NCBI GenBank assembly: GCA_963664465.2
Contig: CAXXSU010000004.1
Coordinates: forward strand, 186,001-250,000
DNA length: 64,000 nucleotides
Direction of reading: 5' to 3'
Origin: CAVOAK01 sp963664465
GTDB taxonomy: Bacteria > Pseudomonadota > Alphaproteobacteria > UBA8366 > CAVOAK01
Position 1 is the first letter of the stretch, and every line of letters starts with the position of its first letter. Positions 44,636-54,155 of this stretch are shown one piece after another. The notes under the pieces are model-generated. The model was not told the origin of the DNA, ran no database searches, and saw only the letters and a list, made by a program, of their open reading frames with translations. The position numbers and the translations under genes were made by a program.

Positions 44636-46054
44636 TTGAGCGCTCCATTGACTCCATTGGCTCCATTGGCACCGTTGACAGCACCGCGCAATCCATGGCG
44701 TGCGGAGTTTCAGGCCACCCTCACGCTCGCGCTGCCAATCGTCCTGACGCAGCTCGCGCAAATCGGCATTCGTGCGGCCGATACGATCTTCATGGGCCGG
44801 CTCGGGACGGCAGAGCTAGCGGCGGGCGCGTTAGGCGGCAATTTCTATTTCGTGATGTATCTGTTCGGCCTTGGGGTGATCGTTTCTGTGTCGGCCCTCG
44901 CAGCCCGTGCGCAGGGAGCCGGCGACGTCGACGAGGTACGCAGGTTTGTCCGCCAGGGGTTCTGGGTGGCCACGGCGATCGGCGTACCATTTGCCGTAAT
45001 ACTTTGGCAGATCGAGACAATTCTGCTTCTGCTCGGCCAAACATCCGCCAATTCAGCGCTGGCGGAAGAGTATATTCATATGATGGTTTGGGGCTATGTG
45101 CCGAGCCTGTGGATGGTGTCTCTGCGCAGTTTCGTGTCGGCGCTAAGCCGGCCGCGCTCGGTCTTGCTGGTGACTCTGGTCGGCGTTGTGGTCAACGCGT
45201 TCGGCGACTACGCCCTGATGTTCGGCAACTTTGGCTTTCCAGCTCTGGGGCTTGCCGGTGCCGGCGTGAGCAGCAGCTTCGTAAATATCATGATGTTGTT
45301 CATGTTGTTCGCCTATGTGGTGCGAGACAAGGACTTCCGCCGGTACGCGATCTTAAGCCGCTTGTGGCGGCCGGACTGGGCGAGGTTTATGGAAGTCTTC
45401 CGAATTGGCCTGCCGATCGGAGCTACGCTGCTGTTCGAAGTCGGCCTGTTCTTCACGGCTTCGGTGCTGATGGGCCTGATTAGCACCGAGCAACTGGCCG
45501 CGCATCAGATCGCAATGCAATGCATCTCCGTCATGTTTATGATCCCGCTCGGCTTCGCGCAGGCCGCAACTATCCGAGTTGGGCTTGCGGCCGGAGCAAA
45601 TAATAGGTTAGCCGTCGGCCGGGCCGGGTGGACGTCAATCCTGCTCGGCGGAACTTTCATGGTGGCTGCATCCTACGTCTTCTGGTTTCATCCGCTGCCG
45701 ATCATCCATCTGTTTCTCGGCGCGCGCGTCGCCGGCAGCCCTAACGTGGTCAACCTTGCCGTGCTTCTGCTCGCGGTCGCCGCCGTATTCCAGATAGCCG
45801 ACGGTTTGCAAATTTTAGCATCAGGTGCGTTACGCGGACTCAAGGACACACGCACGCCCATGCTGTTCGCGGTATTTGGCTATTGGGTAATCGGCTTTCC
45901 GGTAAGCGTCATGCTCGCCTTCCCGCTCGGTCTTGAAGGAGTAGGCGTTTGGAGTGGACTGGCTACCGGACTCGTCATCGTTGCCTGCCTTATGATTTGG
46001 CGGTTTCACAACTGGGAGCGTATCCCTGGCGGCATCGCGCTGGCCCAGCCATGA
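44636..46054 (+). CDS. MATE-family efflux transporter
   Basis: A 472-residue, about 12-helix antiporter of the MATE/NorM/DinF superfamily (GIRAADTIFMGRLGTAELAA and ANNRLAVGRAGWTSILL are characteristic). The best start is TTG 44636, which gives a short Leu-Thr/Ala-Pro repeat leader (encoded by a 9-bp tandem repeat) before the first helix; the ribosome site is poor. It occupies the slot between ispA and tlyA where dxs is found in many relatives. Its stop overlaps the tlyA start by four bases. Confidence 0.9.
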   Translation: MSAPLTPLAPLAPLTAPRNPWRAEFQATLTLALPIVLTQLAQIGIRAADTIFMGRLGTAELAAGALGGNFYFVMYLFGLGVIVSVSALAARAQGAGDVDEVRRFVRQGFWVATAIGVPFAVILWQIETILLLLGQTSANSALAEEYIHMMVWGYVPSLWMVSLRSFVSALSRPRSVLLVTLVGVVVNAFGDYALMFGNFGFPALGLAGAGVSSSFVNIMMLFMLFAYVVRDKDFRRYAILSRLWRPDWARFMEVFRIGLPIGATLLFEVGLFFTASVLMGLISTEQLAAHQIAMQCISVMFMIPLGFAQAATIRVGLAAGANNRLAVGRAGWTSILLGGTFMVAASYVFWFHPLPIIHLFLGARVAGSPNVVNLAVLLLAVAAVFQIADGLQILASGALRGLKDTRTPMLFAVFGYWVIGFPVSVMLAFPLGLEGVGVWSGLATGLVIVACLMIWRFHNWERIPGGIALAQP

Positions 46055-46815
46055 GCGATCGGACAAAGCGCCCTAGCAAGACTCGCGCGGACCAGCTGCT
46101 GGTCGAGCGCGGCCTCGCAGAAAGCAGGACGCGCGCGAAATCGCTCATCATGTCGGGAAGCGTGTTTACCGGAACGACCCGGGTCGATAAGCCGGGAACC
46201 ATGTTGGCCGTCGATTCGCCGCTCGAAAGGAGAGGTGGTGATCATCCGTGGGTCTCGCGCGGCGGCGTAAAGCTGGCGCACGCGCTCGATCATTTCGATA
46301 TCGACCCGAAGGGACTCATCTGCCTCGATATCGGTGCGTCAACCGGCGGCTTTACGGACGTGTTGCTGAGCAAAGATGGCGCGCTCGTGTACGCCGTCGA
46401 CGTTGGGCACGGACAGCTCGACTGGCGTCTTCGGCAAGATGAGCGGGTCGTCGTCCTGGAAAAGACCAATGCCCGCACGCTCGCTAAAGCAGACGTGCCA
46501 GAGCCGATCGATCTGATCGTCTGCGATACAAGTTTTATCGGTCTTGAAACAGTGTTACCGGCGCCACTTTCGCTGGTAGACCGGACTGCCGCGCTGGTCG
46601 CCCTCATTAAGCCGCAATTCGAAGTCGGTCGCGAACAGGTGGGAAAAGGCGGCGTGGTTCGCGACTCTACCCTCCATCGTCAGGTTTGCGATCGCATATC
46701 CAATTGGCTCGATGCGCTTCCCGGCTGGCGCGTACTTGGCATAACCGAGAGTCCGATCACCGGCCCCAAAGGCAACAGGGAATTCTTGATCGCCGCCCAG
46801 CGCGACGCCGATTGA
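46051..46815 (+). CDS. tlyA: TlyA-family 2'-O-methyltransferase
   Basis: A 254-residue S4-domain plus FtsJ-like methyltransferase (hemolysin TlyA family). The N-terminal S4 RNA-binding region is ADQLLVERGLAESRTRAKSL. The SAM site is CLDIGASTGGFTDVLL, followed by VYAVDVGHGQLDW and CDTSFIGLETVLP. Characterised members methylate C1409 of 16S and/or C1920 of 23S rRNA. ATG 46051 overlaps the MATE stop, so the frame extension to 45949 is not used. Confidence 0.92.
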   Translation: MSDRTKRPSKTRADQLLVERGLAESRTRAKSLIMSGSVFTGTTRVDKPGTMLAVDSPLERRGGDHPWVSRGGVKLAHALDHFDIDPKGLICLDIGASTGGFTDVLLSKDGALVYAVDVGHGQLDWRLRQDERVVVLEKTNARTLAKADVPEPIDLIVCDTSFIGLETVLPAPLSLVDRTAALVALIKPQFEVGREQVGKGGVVRDSTLHRQVCDRISNWLDALPGWRVLGITESPITGPKGNREFLIAAQRDAD

Positions 46816-46829
46816 CCGCCTGGCCTTTG

Positions 46830-48611
46830 CTATCGCTTGAGGCGGAACGCCGGCATCTGCAAGACCCCGACAGGCGGAGCAAACACAGAGAATTCATCGA
46901 GGCTTATCTGAAATCGGCGAGCCAAATCCTGAATCATCGCCGATGCAGGTTCGCGGGACGCGTTGAACCGATCCGTCATCAGGCCGACAACGCGTTCAAT
47001 TTGCGACCGTGGTTTCGGAAACTGCACGAGGTCGATCGACTCCTCCGGCCCGAGGCTCAAGGCTCGCTTAACCTCCTTGATCGCTGCGCTGTACCCACCA
47101 ATTACGTCGACCAGTCCATGTTTTTGGGCATCCGCGCCACTCCAAACGCGGCCCCGTGCAACGGCATCCACCTCCGCACCCGTCAGGCTTCGGCCGCGGG
47201 CCAATTTGTCCGTAAAATCATCGTAGATCGCGTCGAGAAACCGACTGAATTGCTCTTCCGCTCCCGGCGGAAAATCGCGGATCTGACTCCACATGGTCGC
47301 GCGCGCGCCAGCATGAATTTCGTCCCAAGTAATACCGAGTTTTCGCCAAAGTTCCTCGGAGACGGCCTTGCCGGCGAACACACCTATGGATCCGGTAACG
47401 GTTCCCGGTTGCGCGACGATGCGGTCTGCTGGCATGGCCACAAAATAACCGCCTGATGCAGCTTCCCCTGCCATCGAAACGACAACTGGTTTTCCGGCAG
47501 CACTTGCGCGCTCGACTTCCCGCCAGACCGTGTCTGCGGCCGTATAGGCACCGCCTGGGCTGTCGACCCGGAACAAGATGGCCTGAACATCGTGGTCCTT
47601 TGTCGCCGACTCCAGCGCCTTGGCGACGGTGTCGGCCGCAAATGTGGCGCCGCCGGAGAACGGATTATTATCGGCGCCCGGCACGACCGCCCCGACACCG
47701 AATATCAGCGCCACCTTCGGTCCGTTGCTGTTGGGTCGCTCTACGCCTGCAAGATATCTCTCGATCCTTACCACGCTGGCGGTGGTCTCATCGCTGTTTG
47801 CGGTTGCCCGCGCCGCTGTCATAAATTCAGACCAATAACCGAGCTTGTCCACCAAGTTGGCAGTGAGGGCCTCCGGTGCCAGAAAGGGTCCCTCATCGAC
47901 CAGTTTCTTGACCGCTTCGGGCTCCAGCCCACGCGCTGCGGCAATGCCCGAAACAACTTGCGAGAACCAGGAATCAACGAGCCGCTGCAAAGACTCACGC
48001 GCCGGTTCACTGAACCGCTCGCGGGTAAACATCTCCGCCGCCGCCTTGTACTCCTGTCGCTGCTCGACCTTTGCCTCAACGCCAAGCTTAGCTAACGCGC
48101 CTTTAAAGAATGGCGCTTCGAGAGCGAGGCCTATCAAACCAACGGCGCCAGACGGCTGAACCCAAATCGTCTCGAAAGCGCTCGCTAGATAATAGGCAAC
48201 AGTACCGCCGCCGATGCCGCCAAACGTTTCGGTGAAGGCCATGGTGAACTTACCGCTGCGGCGGAATACAGCGATCGCGTCCCTCAATTCCTGCGCCTGT
48301 GCGATGCTGATGCTTGCCGACCCGAGTTTGACGACGAGCCCACGAACGCGATCGTCCCGGCGCGCGGCTTCGAGCGCATCGACGAAGTCTCGCATGACCA
48401 GAGGTCCGCCAGCGAAGCCGCCAAACAGCTCTACTCTACGTACTTCCTCGAAGCCCGAATTGAAGTCTGCTGCCAAAATCATGCCTGATGGCAACGGTCG
48501 AATACCGTCACCAAATCGCACTGCCAGAACGCTCAGCAGTACGATCGTCACGAGCGTCGCTGCACCTAGCGAGGCCAGTCCATAAAGCAGAAATTTCTTA
48601 AGCGTTCGCAT
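46830..48611 (-). CDS. sppA: signal peptide peptidase SppA, 67K type
   Basis: A 593-residue membrane-bound peptidase that degrades cleaved signal peptides. One N-terminal transmembrane anchor (about residues 1-30, MRTLKKFLLYGLASLG) is followed by two SppA repeats. The general-base lysine is in RQEYKAAAEMF and the nucleophile serine in MAGEAASGGYFVAM, both conserved. MRTLKK is the start; the frame continuing to 48719 overlaps the upstream gene and is spurious. The chosen start overlaps the TTC38-like stop by 14 bases. Confidence 0.92.
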   Translation of the reverse strand: MRTLKKFLLYGLASLGAATLVTIVLLSVLAVRFGDGIRPLPSGMILAADFNSGFEEVRRVELFGGFAGGPLVMRDFVDALEAARRDDRVRGLVVKLGSASISIAQAQELRDAIAVFRRSGKFTMAFTETFGGIGGGTVAYYLASAFETIWVQPSGAVGLIGLALEAPFFKGALAKLGVEAKVEQRQEYKAAAEMFTRERFSEPARESLQRLVDSWFSQVVSGIAAARGLEPEAVKKLVDEGPFLAPEALTANLVDKLGYWSEFMTAARATANSDETTASVVRIERYLAGVERPNSNGPKVALIFGVGAVVPGADNNPFSGGATFAADTVAKALESATKDHDVQAILFRVDSPGGAYTAADTVWREVERASAAGKPVVVSMAGEAASGGYFVAMPADRIVAQPGTVTGSIGVFAGKAVSEELWRKLGITWDEIHAGARATMWSQIRDFPPGAEEQFSRFLDAIYDDFTDKLARGRSLTGAEVDAVARGRVWSGADAQKHGLVDVIGGYSAAIKEVKRALSLGPEESIDLVQFPKPRSQIERVVGLMTDRFNASREPASAMIQDLARRFQISLDEFSVFAPPVGVLQMPAFRLKR

Positions 48612-50040
48612 CTTGGGACTGCGGAGATCTCTGCGATAACGCCGACAGCACTTCCTCCGCCTTCGCAGTCGCGGCGCGTGCCCGTTCGGCATCGCCAAGG
48701 CCTTCGTGCGCCGATGCAAACAGCCGCCAACTCGACGGGCTGTTCGGCCTGAGCGCCGTACGCTCGGACAGCAACGAGCGCGCCAACGCGAAGCGACCAG
48801 ATTTTAGGGCAGCATGAATCAACGTTTCGACGAAGAGATCGCGCTGAGCGTGGCTGCCACCGAGTGCCAAGAAGTCGTATCGAATCGGCAGCAGGAGATC
48901 GACCGCACGTGCGTATTCGCCGCCGTGATAAGCGACCAACGCTTCGCAAAGCGGCAGCCCAACTTTTTCGGTGATGCGAGCTTCGGTCTTCGTCTGCTCC
49001 CGTGTAAATTCACCAAGACCTTGCAACATGCGGCTCGCACTTTCGCTGTGCCCGGCCCCGGCAAGTGCCATCAGGTAGTGCGCGTCAACGAACGCGAGCA
49101 CGTGATCGTCGATTCGGTCCTCCGATTGCGTCGCAAGCTCATCCCAACGATCAGCGACCGCGACGCCACGCGCCTCGAGCCGCCACAACAATGAGGCGGC
49201 ATTGCAAATGTCGAGATACTCGTTCGACTTGTCGGCCCTCACCTCCGTGTCATACAGGTCGAGGACCTCGTCATATTGCTCCAGATCGAGGTGAAACAAC
49301 GTCCGGTGCCACCAAATGTGATAGCGGAAGTTGTTGCAGTGGCGCCAGCCAGGTTCGGTCGATTTAACCCAGTCAACGCCCTCCCGATGACGGCCCTGCA
49401 TCTCAAGGACATGGCAGATCGAATGAACCGCCCAGATATCACCGGCGTTGAGCTCGACCGCGCGCCGCCCGTACTGCTCAGCTGTCGTATAGTCGCCAGC
49501 CTCTTCGAGCGCGAACGCATAGACGCCAAGAACGAAGCTGTAGCACGGCACATCCTCATGCCAGGCGTGCATGACGCCTGCTGGCAGGTCGCGGCCGCGC
49601 GCAATCTTACCCAGATAAAAATAGGTGAAATAGGCAAGTTTTAGCGCCACCACGTCGAGCGGATCGTCGAGGAGTATCTCCTCCCAAGTCTGGATGGCCC
49701 GCAAAAGGTCGCCGTCAGACCATGCCTTCAGTGCACTGATATGCTGCTGCTCACGCTTGGTCGCACCACGTTCCGATGCTGATTTCTCCGCTGCCGCGAT
49801 CGCCTGGTCGATTCGGCCGTCAAGCACCGGGTTTGCAAACAGCTTGTAGAAATAGCCCTTGAGCGTGTGACCCATGAGAATGTCCGGGTCGGCGCCGAAC
49901 ATACCCTTCAACTCGGCACCGACATCCGAACGCAGGCCAAGATAGCCAGTAACCGACTTGTTGTAGAACTCGACTGCCTCATCGCTTGAAGACGTAACTG
50001 CGATTCCGTGTTGATCGGCAAACGTATCGTTGGGTGGCAT
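48598..50040 (-). CDS. TTC38-like tetratricopeptide protein
   Basis: A 480-residue, all-helical soluble protein resembling eukaryotic tetratricopeptide repeat protein 38 and its proteobacterial homologues. Family traits are AVEFYNKSVTGYLGLR at the N-terminus, MGHTLKGYFYKLFAN, and HSICHVLEMQGRHREG with HIWWHRTLFHLDLEQYDE in the middle. The role in bacteria is not established. It is probably co-transcribed with sppA through the overlap. Confidence 0.85.
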   Translation of the reverse strand: MPPNDTFADQHGIAVTSSSDEAVEFYNKSVTGYLGLRSDVGAELKGMFGADPDILMGHTLKGYFYKLFANPVLDGRIDQAIAAAEKSASERGATKREQQHISALKAWSDGDLLRAIQTWEEILLDDPLDVVALKLAYFTYFYLGKIARGRDLPAGVMHAWHEDVPCYSFVLGVYAFALEEAGDYTTAEQYGRRAVELNAGDIWAVHSICHVLEMQGRHREGVDWVKSTEPGWRHCNNFRYHIWWHRTLFHLDLEQYDEVLDLYDTEVRADKSNEYLDICNAASLLWRLEARGVAVADRWDELATQSEDRIDDHVLAFVDAHYLMALAGAGHSESASRMLQGLGEFTREQTKTEARITEKVGLPLCEALVAYHGGEYARAVDLLLPIRYDFLALGGSHAQRDLFVETLIHAALKSGRFALARSLLSERTALRPNSPSSWRLFASAHEGLGDAERARAATAKAEEVLSALSQRSPQSQDANA

Positions 50041-50094
50041 ATTTCTAATCCAGCCGTGGCGTTGAACAGTGCACTCGAATTTGGTGGCTATGTA

Positions 50095-51180
50095 TCAACC
50101 GCATTGTGCCTTGTGACGCAACCAGTGGTCGGCAAGAACGCAGGCAACCATCGCCTCGCCAATCGGTACGGCACGGATGCCGACACAAGGATCGTGACGG
50201 CCTTTGGTGGATATTTCCGTCTCCTCCCGGTCGACGGTGACGGTCTGGCGTGGGCTTAGGATCGAACTTGTCGGCTTCACGGCAAAACGTGCGACGATAT
50301 CCTGCCCTGTGGAGATGCCGCCAAGTATGCCGCCGGCGTTGTTTGACAGAAACTGCACGGTCCCGTCATCACCCATCCGCATTTCGTCGACGTTTTCCTC
50401 GCCCGTAAGCCCGGCCGCGGCAAAACCCGCGCCGACTTCAACCCCTTTGACCGCGTTGATACTCATGAGCGCAGTCGCCAGATCCGCATCGAGCTTGCCG
50501 TATATTGGCGCTCCGAGACCAGGCGGCAGGCCGCTTGCGACAACCTCGATCACAGCACCAGCCGACGAGCCCGCCTTGCGCATGGCATCGATATGTTTCT
50601 CCCAGGTCTTGCTCATTTTCTTGTCTGGACAGAAAAACGGACTGGACGAAACTCCGTCCCAATCCCATCGATCCCGATCGACCTCATGGGGGCCGACCTT
50701 AGTCAAGGCACCACGGATTGAAACATCCGGCGAAATTTCCGTCGCGAGGACTTTGCGCGCGATTGCGCCGGCTGCAACGCGCATGGCCGTTTCGCGCGCC
50801 GACGATCGGCCACCGCCACGATGGTCACGGACACCGTATTTCGCCCAGTAGGTATAGTCCGCGTGGCCCGGCCGGAACTTATCCTTATTGTCTTCATAGT
50901 CCCGGCTGCGTTGATCCTGATTTTCGATAACCAAGCTGATCGGCGTCCCTGTTGTCCGCCCCTCGAAGACGCCCGATAGAATCTTTACCGCATCTGCCTC
51001 GCGCCTTTGGCTTGTGTATTTGCTTTGGCCAGGACGCCGCTTATCCAACCAGACCTGAATTTCCGCCTCGTCCAACATGATGCCGGGTGGTGTACCGTCG
51101 ACGACACAGCCGATCGACGGCCCGTGGCTCTCACCCCAGGTCGTGAAACGGAAAAGATGTCCGAATGAGTTGAAAGACAT
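50095..51180 (-). CDS. aroC: chorismate synthase
   Basis: A 361-residue AroC that makes chorismate from EPSP using reduced FMN as cofactor; last step of the shikimate pathway. It begins MSFNSFGHLFRFTTWGESHG, and contains GRSSARETAMRVAAGA and a conserved R-x-D type tail near PRQTVTVDREE. It lies 17 bases after fabI on the same strand, a common alphaproteobacterial arrangement. Confidence 0.95.
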   Translation of the reverse strand: MSFNSFGHLFRFTTWGESHGPSIGCVVDGTPPGIMLDEAEIQVWLDKRRPGQSKYTSQRREADAVKILSGVFEGRTTGTPISLVIENQDQRSRDYEDNKDKFRPGHADYTYWAKYGVRDHRGGGRSSARETAMRVAAGAIARKVLATEISPDVSIRGALTKVGPHEVDRDRWDWDGVSSSPFFCPDKKMSKTWEKHIDAMRKAGSSAGAVIEVVASGLPPGLGAPIYGKLDADLATALMSINAVKGVEVGAGFAAAGLTGEENVDEMRMGDDGTVQFLSNNAGGILGGISTGQDIVARFAVKPTSSILSPRQTVTVDREETEISTKGRHDPCVGIRAVPIGEAMVACVLADHWLRHKAQCG

Positions 51181-51196
51181 AAGCTCGAGGGCCTCC

Positions 51197-52036
51197 TCAA
51201 GCCTTGACTTCGAGCCCCTCGAGCAATTGTGACACCTCAGCAGCGGCGTCTACGGCAACCATACCGACCGTATGATACCCACTGTCGACATGGTGTATTT
51301 CACCTGTCACCGCGCTCGAGAGATCGCTCAGGAGATAGAGCCCAGCACCACCGATTTCGTCGATCGTGACGTTGCGTTTTAATGGCGAGTTCAATTCGTT
51401 CCACTTGAGGATGTAGCGGAAATCGCCGATGCCGGAAGCGGCCAGCGTCTTAACGGGCCCGGCAGAAATGCCATTTACGCGAATCCCGCTGTTGCCAAGG
51501 TCGACCGCCAAATAACGCACGCTGGCATCAAGTGCCGCCTTTGCGACACCCATAACGTTATAGTGCGGCATCACCCGCTCCGCTCCGAAGTAGGTCAGCG
51601 TCAACACGCTTCCACCCTCTACCATCAACGGTACTGCACGTTGGCAAACAGCAGTCAGCGAATAACACGATACGTCGAGCGTGTTGAGAAAGTTAGAGCG
51701 GGTGGTTTGTAAATACTGGCCTTTGAGCTCGTCTTTATCGGAGTAGGCGATAGCGTGGACAAGGAAGTCCAACGCGCCCCACTCCTTCTTGAGGTGTCCG
51801 AATACCGTGTCGATGCTCTTGTCGTCCGTTACGTCACAGTCCATCACCAGGTCGGATCCCACCGATGCAGCAAGCGGCCGGACGCGCTTTCCCAGCGCAT
51901 CGCCCTGATAGGTGAAGGCTAGCTTCGCACCATGTTCCGCGAGCATGCGGGAAATTCCCCAGGCTATAGATCGGTCATTTGCGACGCCCATGACGAGCCC
52001 CTGCTTACCGGACATAAGCGCGTTCGATTCACCCAT
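51197..52036 (-). CDS. fabI: enoyl-ACP reductase (NADH)
   Basis: A 279-residue FabI of type II fatty-acid synthesis, with the cofactor loop GVANDRSIAWGI and the Y-x6-K catalytic pair in YNVMGVAKAAL. ATG 52036 with GGGGA upstream is chosen. The open frame up to 52555 lies antisense to brkB and is not coding. The Y-x6-K spacing identifies it as FabI rather than FabG. FabI of this type is the triclosan/isoniazid-class target. Confidence 0.94.
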   Translation of the reverse strand: MGESNALMSGKQGLVMGVANDRSIAWGISRMLAEHGAKLAFTYQGDALGKRVRPLAASVGSDLVMDCDVTDDKSIDTVFGHLKKEWGALDFLVHAIAYSDKDELKGQYLQTTRSNFLNTLDVSCYSLTAVCQRAVPLMVEGGSVLTLTYFGAERVMPHYNVMGVAKAALDASVRYLAVDLGNSGIRVNGISAGPVKTLAASGIGDFRYILKWNELNSPLKRNVTIDEIGGAGLYLLSDLSSAVTGEIHHVDSGYHTVGMVAVDAAAEVSQLLEGLEVKA

Positions 52037-52871
52037 CTTTTCCCCAATTTGAGAAGCCGAGGAAGTGCGAAAACTCATCCTACACAATGCGCTCCACAGA
52101 GGCAAAGACGCGTCGCCAGCTTCGCGCGCTACGCGATCCGGTTTATGATGAACCGCGTCAAGTCGAGGATTACCGATGGCTACACACCCGTCGCAGGCAG
52201 AAAATAGGGACTTGCGGACGATCGTCACAACGGTCCGCCAGCTTTTTCTCACGGTTGCGCAACGATTTGTTGCCGACCATTGCAGTGCCCGGGCGGCGGC
52301 TCTGACCTTCTCGTCGCTGCTGGCCGTCGTGCCGCTGCTCGCGGTGGGATTCGCAGCGTTTGCAGCATTTCCCGCATTCGATGAAGCACAGCGCTTGGCG
52401 CAGAACTTCATGATCGAGAACTTCGTGCCGCACGCCGGCGCTGTCGTAAGACAACAACTCGACCAATTCGTTTCCCGTACTGGCCAATTGACGGTGGTTG
52501 GCGTTCTTTTCCTGGCAATTACTTCGATAATGCTGCTGTCGTCGGTAACCACCACCTTTAACGCAATTTGGCGCGTCCGTGAGACCCGCGCCTACGTCGC
52601 CCGGCTGCTCGTGTACTGGTCCGTACTTACCCTGACGCCACTCATTTTCGGCACGAGCCTGTCTGTTTCCAGCTACCTCTTTGCGATTGCACGGGAGAGC
52701 GGCGTCGAATCCTATACGGGCCCATTGACGCGCCTGGCGGGACTGTTTCCACCGTTGCTGCAGGCCGCTGGCTTCTGGGTCGTCTTCACTGTCATTCCGA
52801 ACGCGACCGTGCGCCGACGCGACGCACTCATCGGAGCGCTTGCCGCGGCTATAATGTTCGAACTCCTAAAG

Positions 52872-54155
52872 GGCACCTCTAAGAATTGGTGAGTTGCCGG
52901 AGGATATTGTTTAACTAGGCTGTCACCAGCTCCAGCCATGCCGGAGCCGAGATTTTCGGGGTCTTCCACGCTCCAATTGAGTTATTTCCGCTTCAAGACC
53001 GTCCCCAGGCGGTCTTCTCCTCCGAGTATCGTCACACGGCCGCCGCGAGACGCTCCAGTTGGACCAGGCGGCGCATGTTGTAGGCGAGGTTCTTCAACCC
53101 GATCCGCGCCTTCGCCCGCACCAGCCCGACACTACGCACCAGCGTCCCGCCCATGTCGTTGCTCTGGGCCCCGAAGACATGCTCGACGCGGACCCGAACC
53201 GACGAACGGGTCTTGTTGCCTTGCTTCTCGCGCTCGCTCAACGGCTTGTTGCGGCGGCCCTTGCGATGGATCCGGCTCCGCAACCCCTTCTCCTTCAGCG
53301 ACGCCTCGATCTCCGCCGAGCGGTAAGCGCTGTCCGCCCACACACCCAAAGCCGTGTTGTCCCCATCCAGGATATCGTCGAGGACTTGGCTGTCGTGCTC
53401 CGCCGCGTCGCTTACATGATAGCGCCGCACCAGCTTGTGCCGACGGTCCACGTTGACATGGTTCTTGTAACCGTAATGGCTCTTGCCGTGCTTCTTGGTC
53501 CACCGCGCCTCGACATCCTTTTGGCGCCGCTTTGCCGGCTTGTCCTCCCAGCCTGCCGGCGTCTCGCCCGCCTTTATCCGCGCGTTCTCCTCGCGGCTGT
53601 TGCGCTGTTTGGGTACCGCCACAATCGAGGCGTCGATGATCTGGCCGCCCATCGCCAGATAGCCCTGATCCTTCAGGTAGCCATCGAACGTCTCGAATAA
53701 AGCCTCGATCACGCCAGCTTGCGTTAACTGTTCGCGGTACAGCCACACCGTCTTGGCGTCGGGAACCCGGCCCTCTAGACCCAACCCCAGAAATCGCATG
53801 AACGACAGGCGGTCACGGATCTGATGCTCAACTTGGTCGTCCGAGAGATTGTAGAGCGCGCACAGAATGATCGTCTTGAACATCACAATCGCATCCCACG
53901 GCTTGCGTCCCGCCCGCGATTTGCGCACCTTGTCCGCACGCCGCCACACCGCCTCAAGACGGGCGCGCAAGTCCTCCCACGGAACCACCCCGTCGATCTT
54001 CAAAAGCGGCTCGTTCTTGGCGTCAAGACCGGAATACCGGTTCCCAAGATCGAAAAACCCCATCTGACCCATCAACCACGCCTCCCGCTATCAACAAATC
54101 GTCAACCCGATTCTAAATCGACGACGCCCGAAAAAGGAGAATTTTTAGAGGTTCC
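52872..54155. mobile_element. IS5-family insertion sequence
   Basis: About 1284 bp bounded by imperfect inverted repeats (left GGCACCTCTAAGAATT, right complement GGAACCTCTAAAAATT) and flanked by the 6-bp direct repeat CTAAAG (52866-52871 and 54156-54161), which contains the CTAA target preferred by IS5-group elements; the true duplication may be 4 bp with the boundaries shifted. It carries one intact transposase on the minus strand, so it is likely recent or still active. Confidence 0.9.
53032..54075 (-). CDS. IS5-family transposase
   Basis: A 347-residue DDE transposase of the IS5 group. It has an N-terminal DUF772-type domain (KPWDAIVMFKTIILCALYNL), the DDE-associated segments GGQIIDASIVAVPKQ and VWADSAYRSAEIE, and a final RVRVEHVFGAQSNDMGG region with the catalytic glutamate. 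It is complete, with no frameshift. Confidence 0.95.
   Translation of the reverse strand: MMGQMGFFDLGNRYSGLDAKNEPLLKIDGVVPWEDLRARLEAVWRRADKVRKSRAGRKPWDAIVMFKTIILCALYNLSDDQVEHQIRDRLSFMRFLGLGLEGRVPDAKTVWLYREQLTQAGVIEALFETFDGYLKDQGYLAMGGQIIDASIVAVPKQRNSREENARIKAGETPAGWEDKPAKRRQKDVEARWTKKHGKSHYGYKNHVNVDRRHKLVRRYHVSDAAEHDSQVLDDILDGDNTALGVWADSAYRSAEIEASLKEKGLRSRIHRKGRRNKPLSEREKQGNKTRSSVRVRVEHVFGAQSNDMGGTLVRSVGLVRAKARIGLKNLAYNMRRLVQLERLAAAV

Noticed and set aside
48612..48719. 36-residue N-terminal extension of SppA
   Set aside because: Overlaps the upstream TTC38-like gene, Arg-rich; the membrane anchor begins at MRTLKK (48611).
52037..52555. N-terminal extension of the fabI frame
   Set aside because: Antisense to brkB, unlike any FabI; ATG 52036 has a ribosome site and the family N-terminus.
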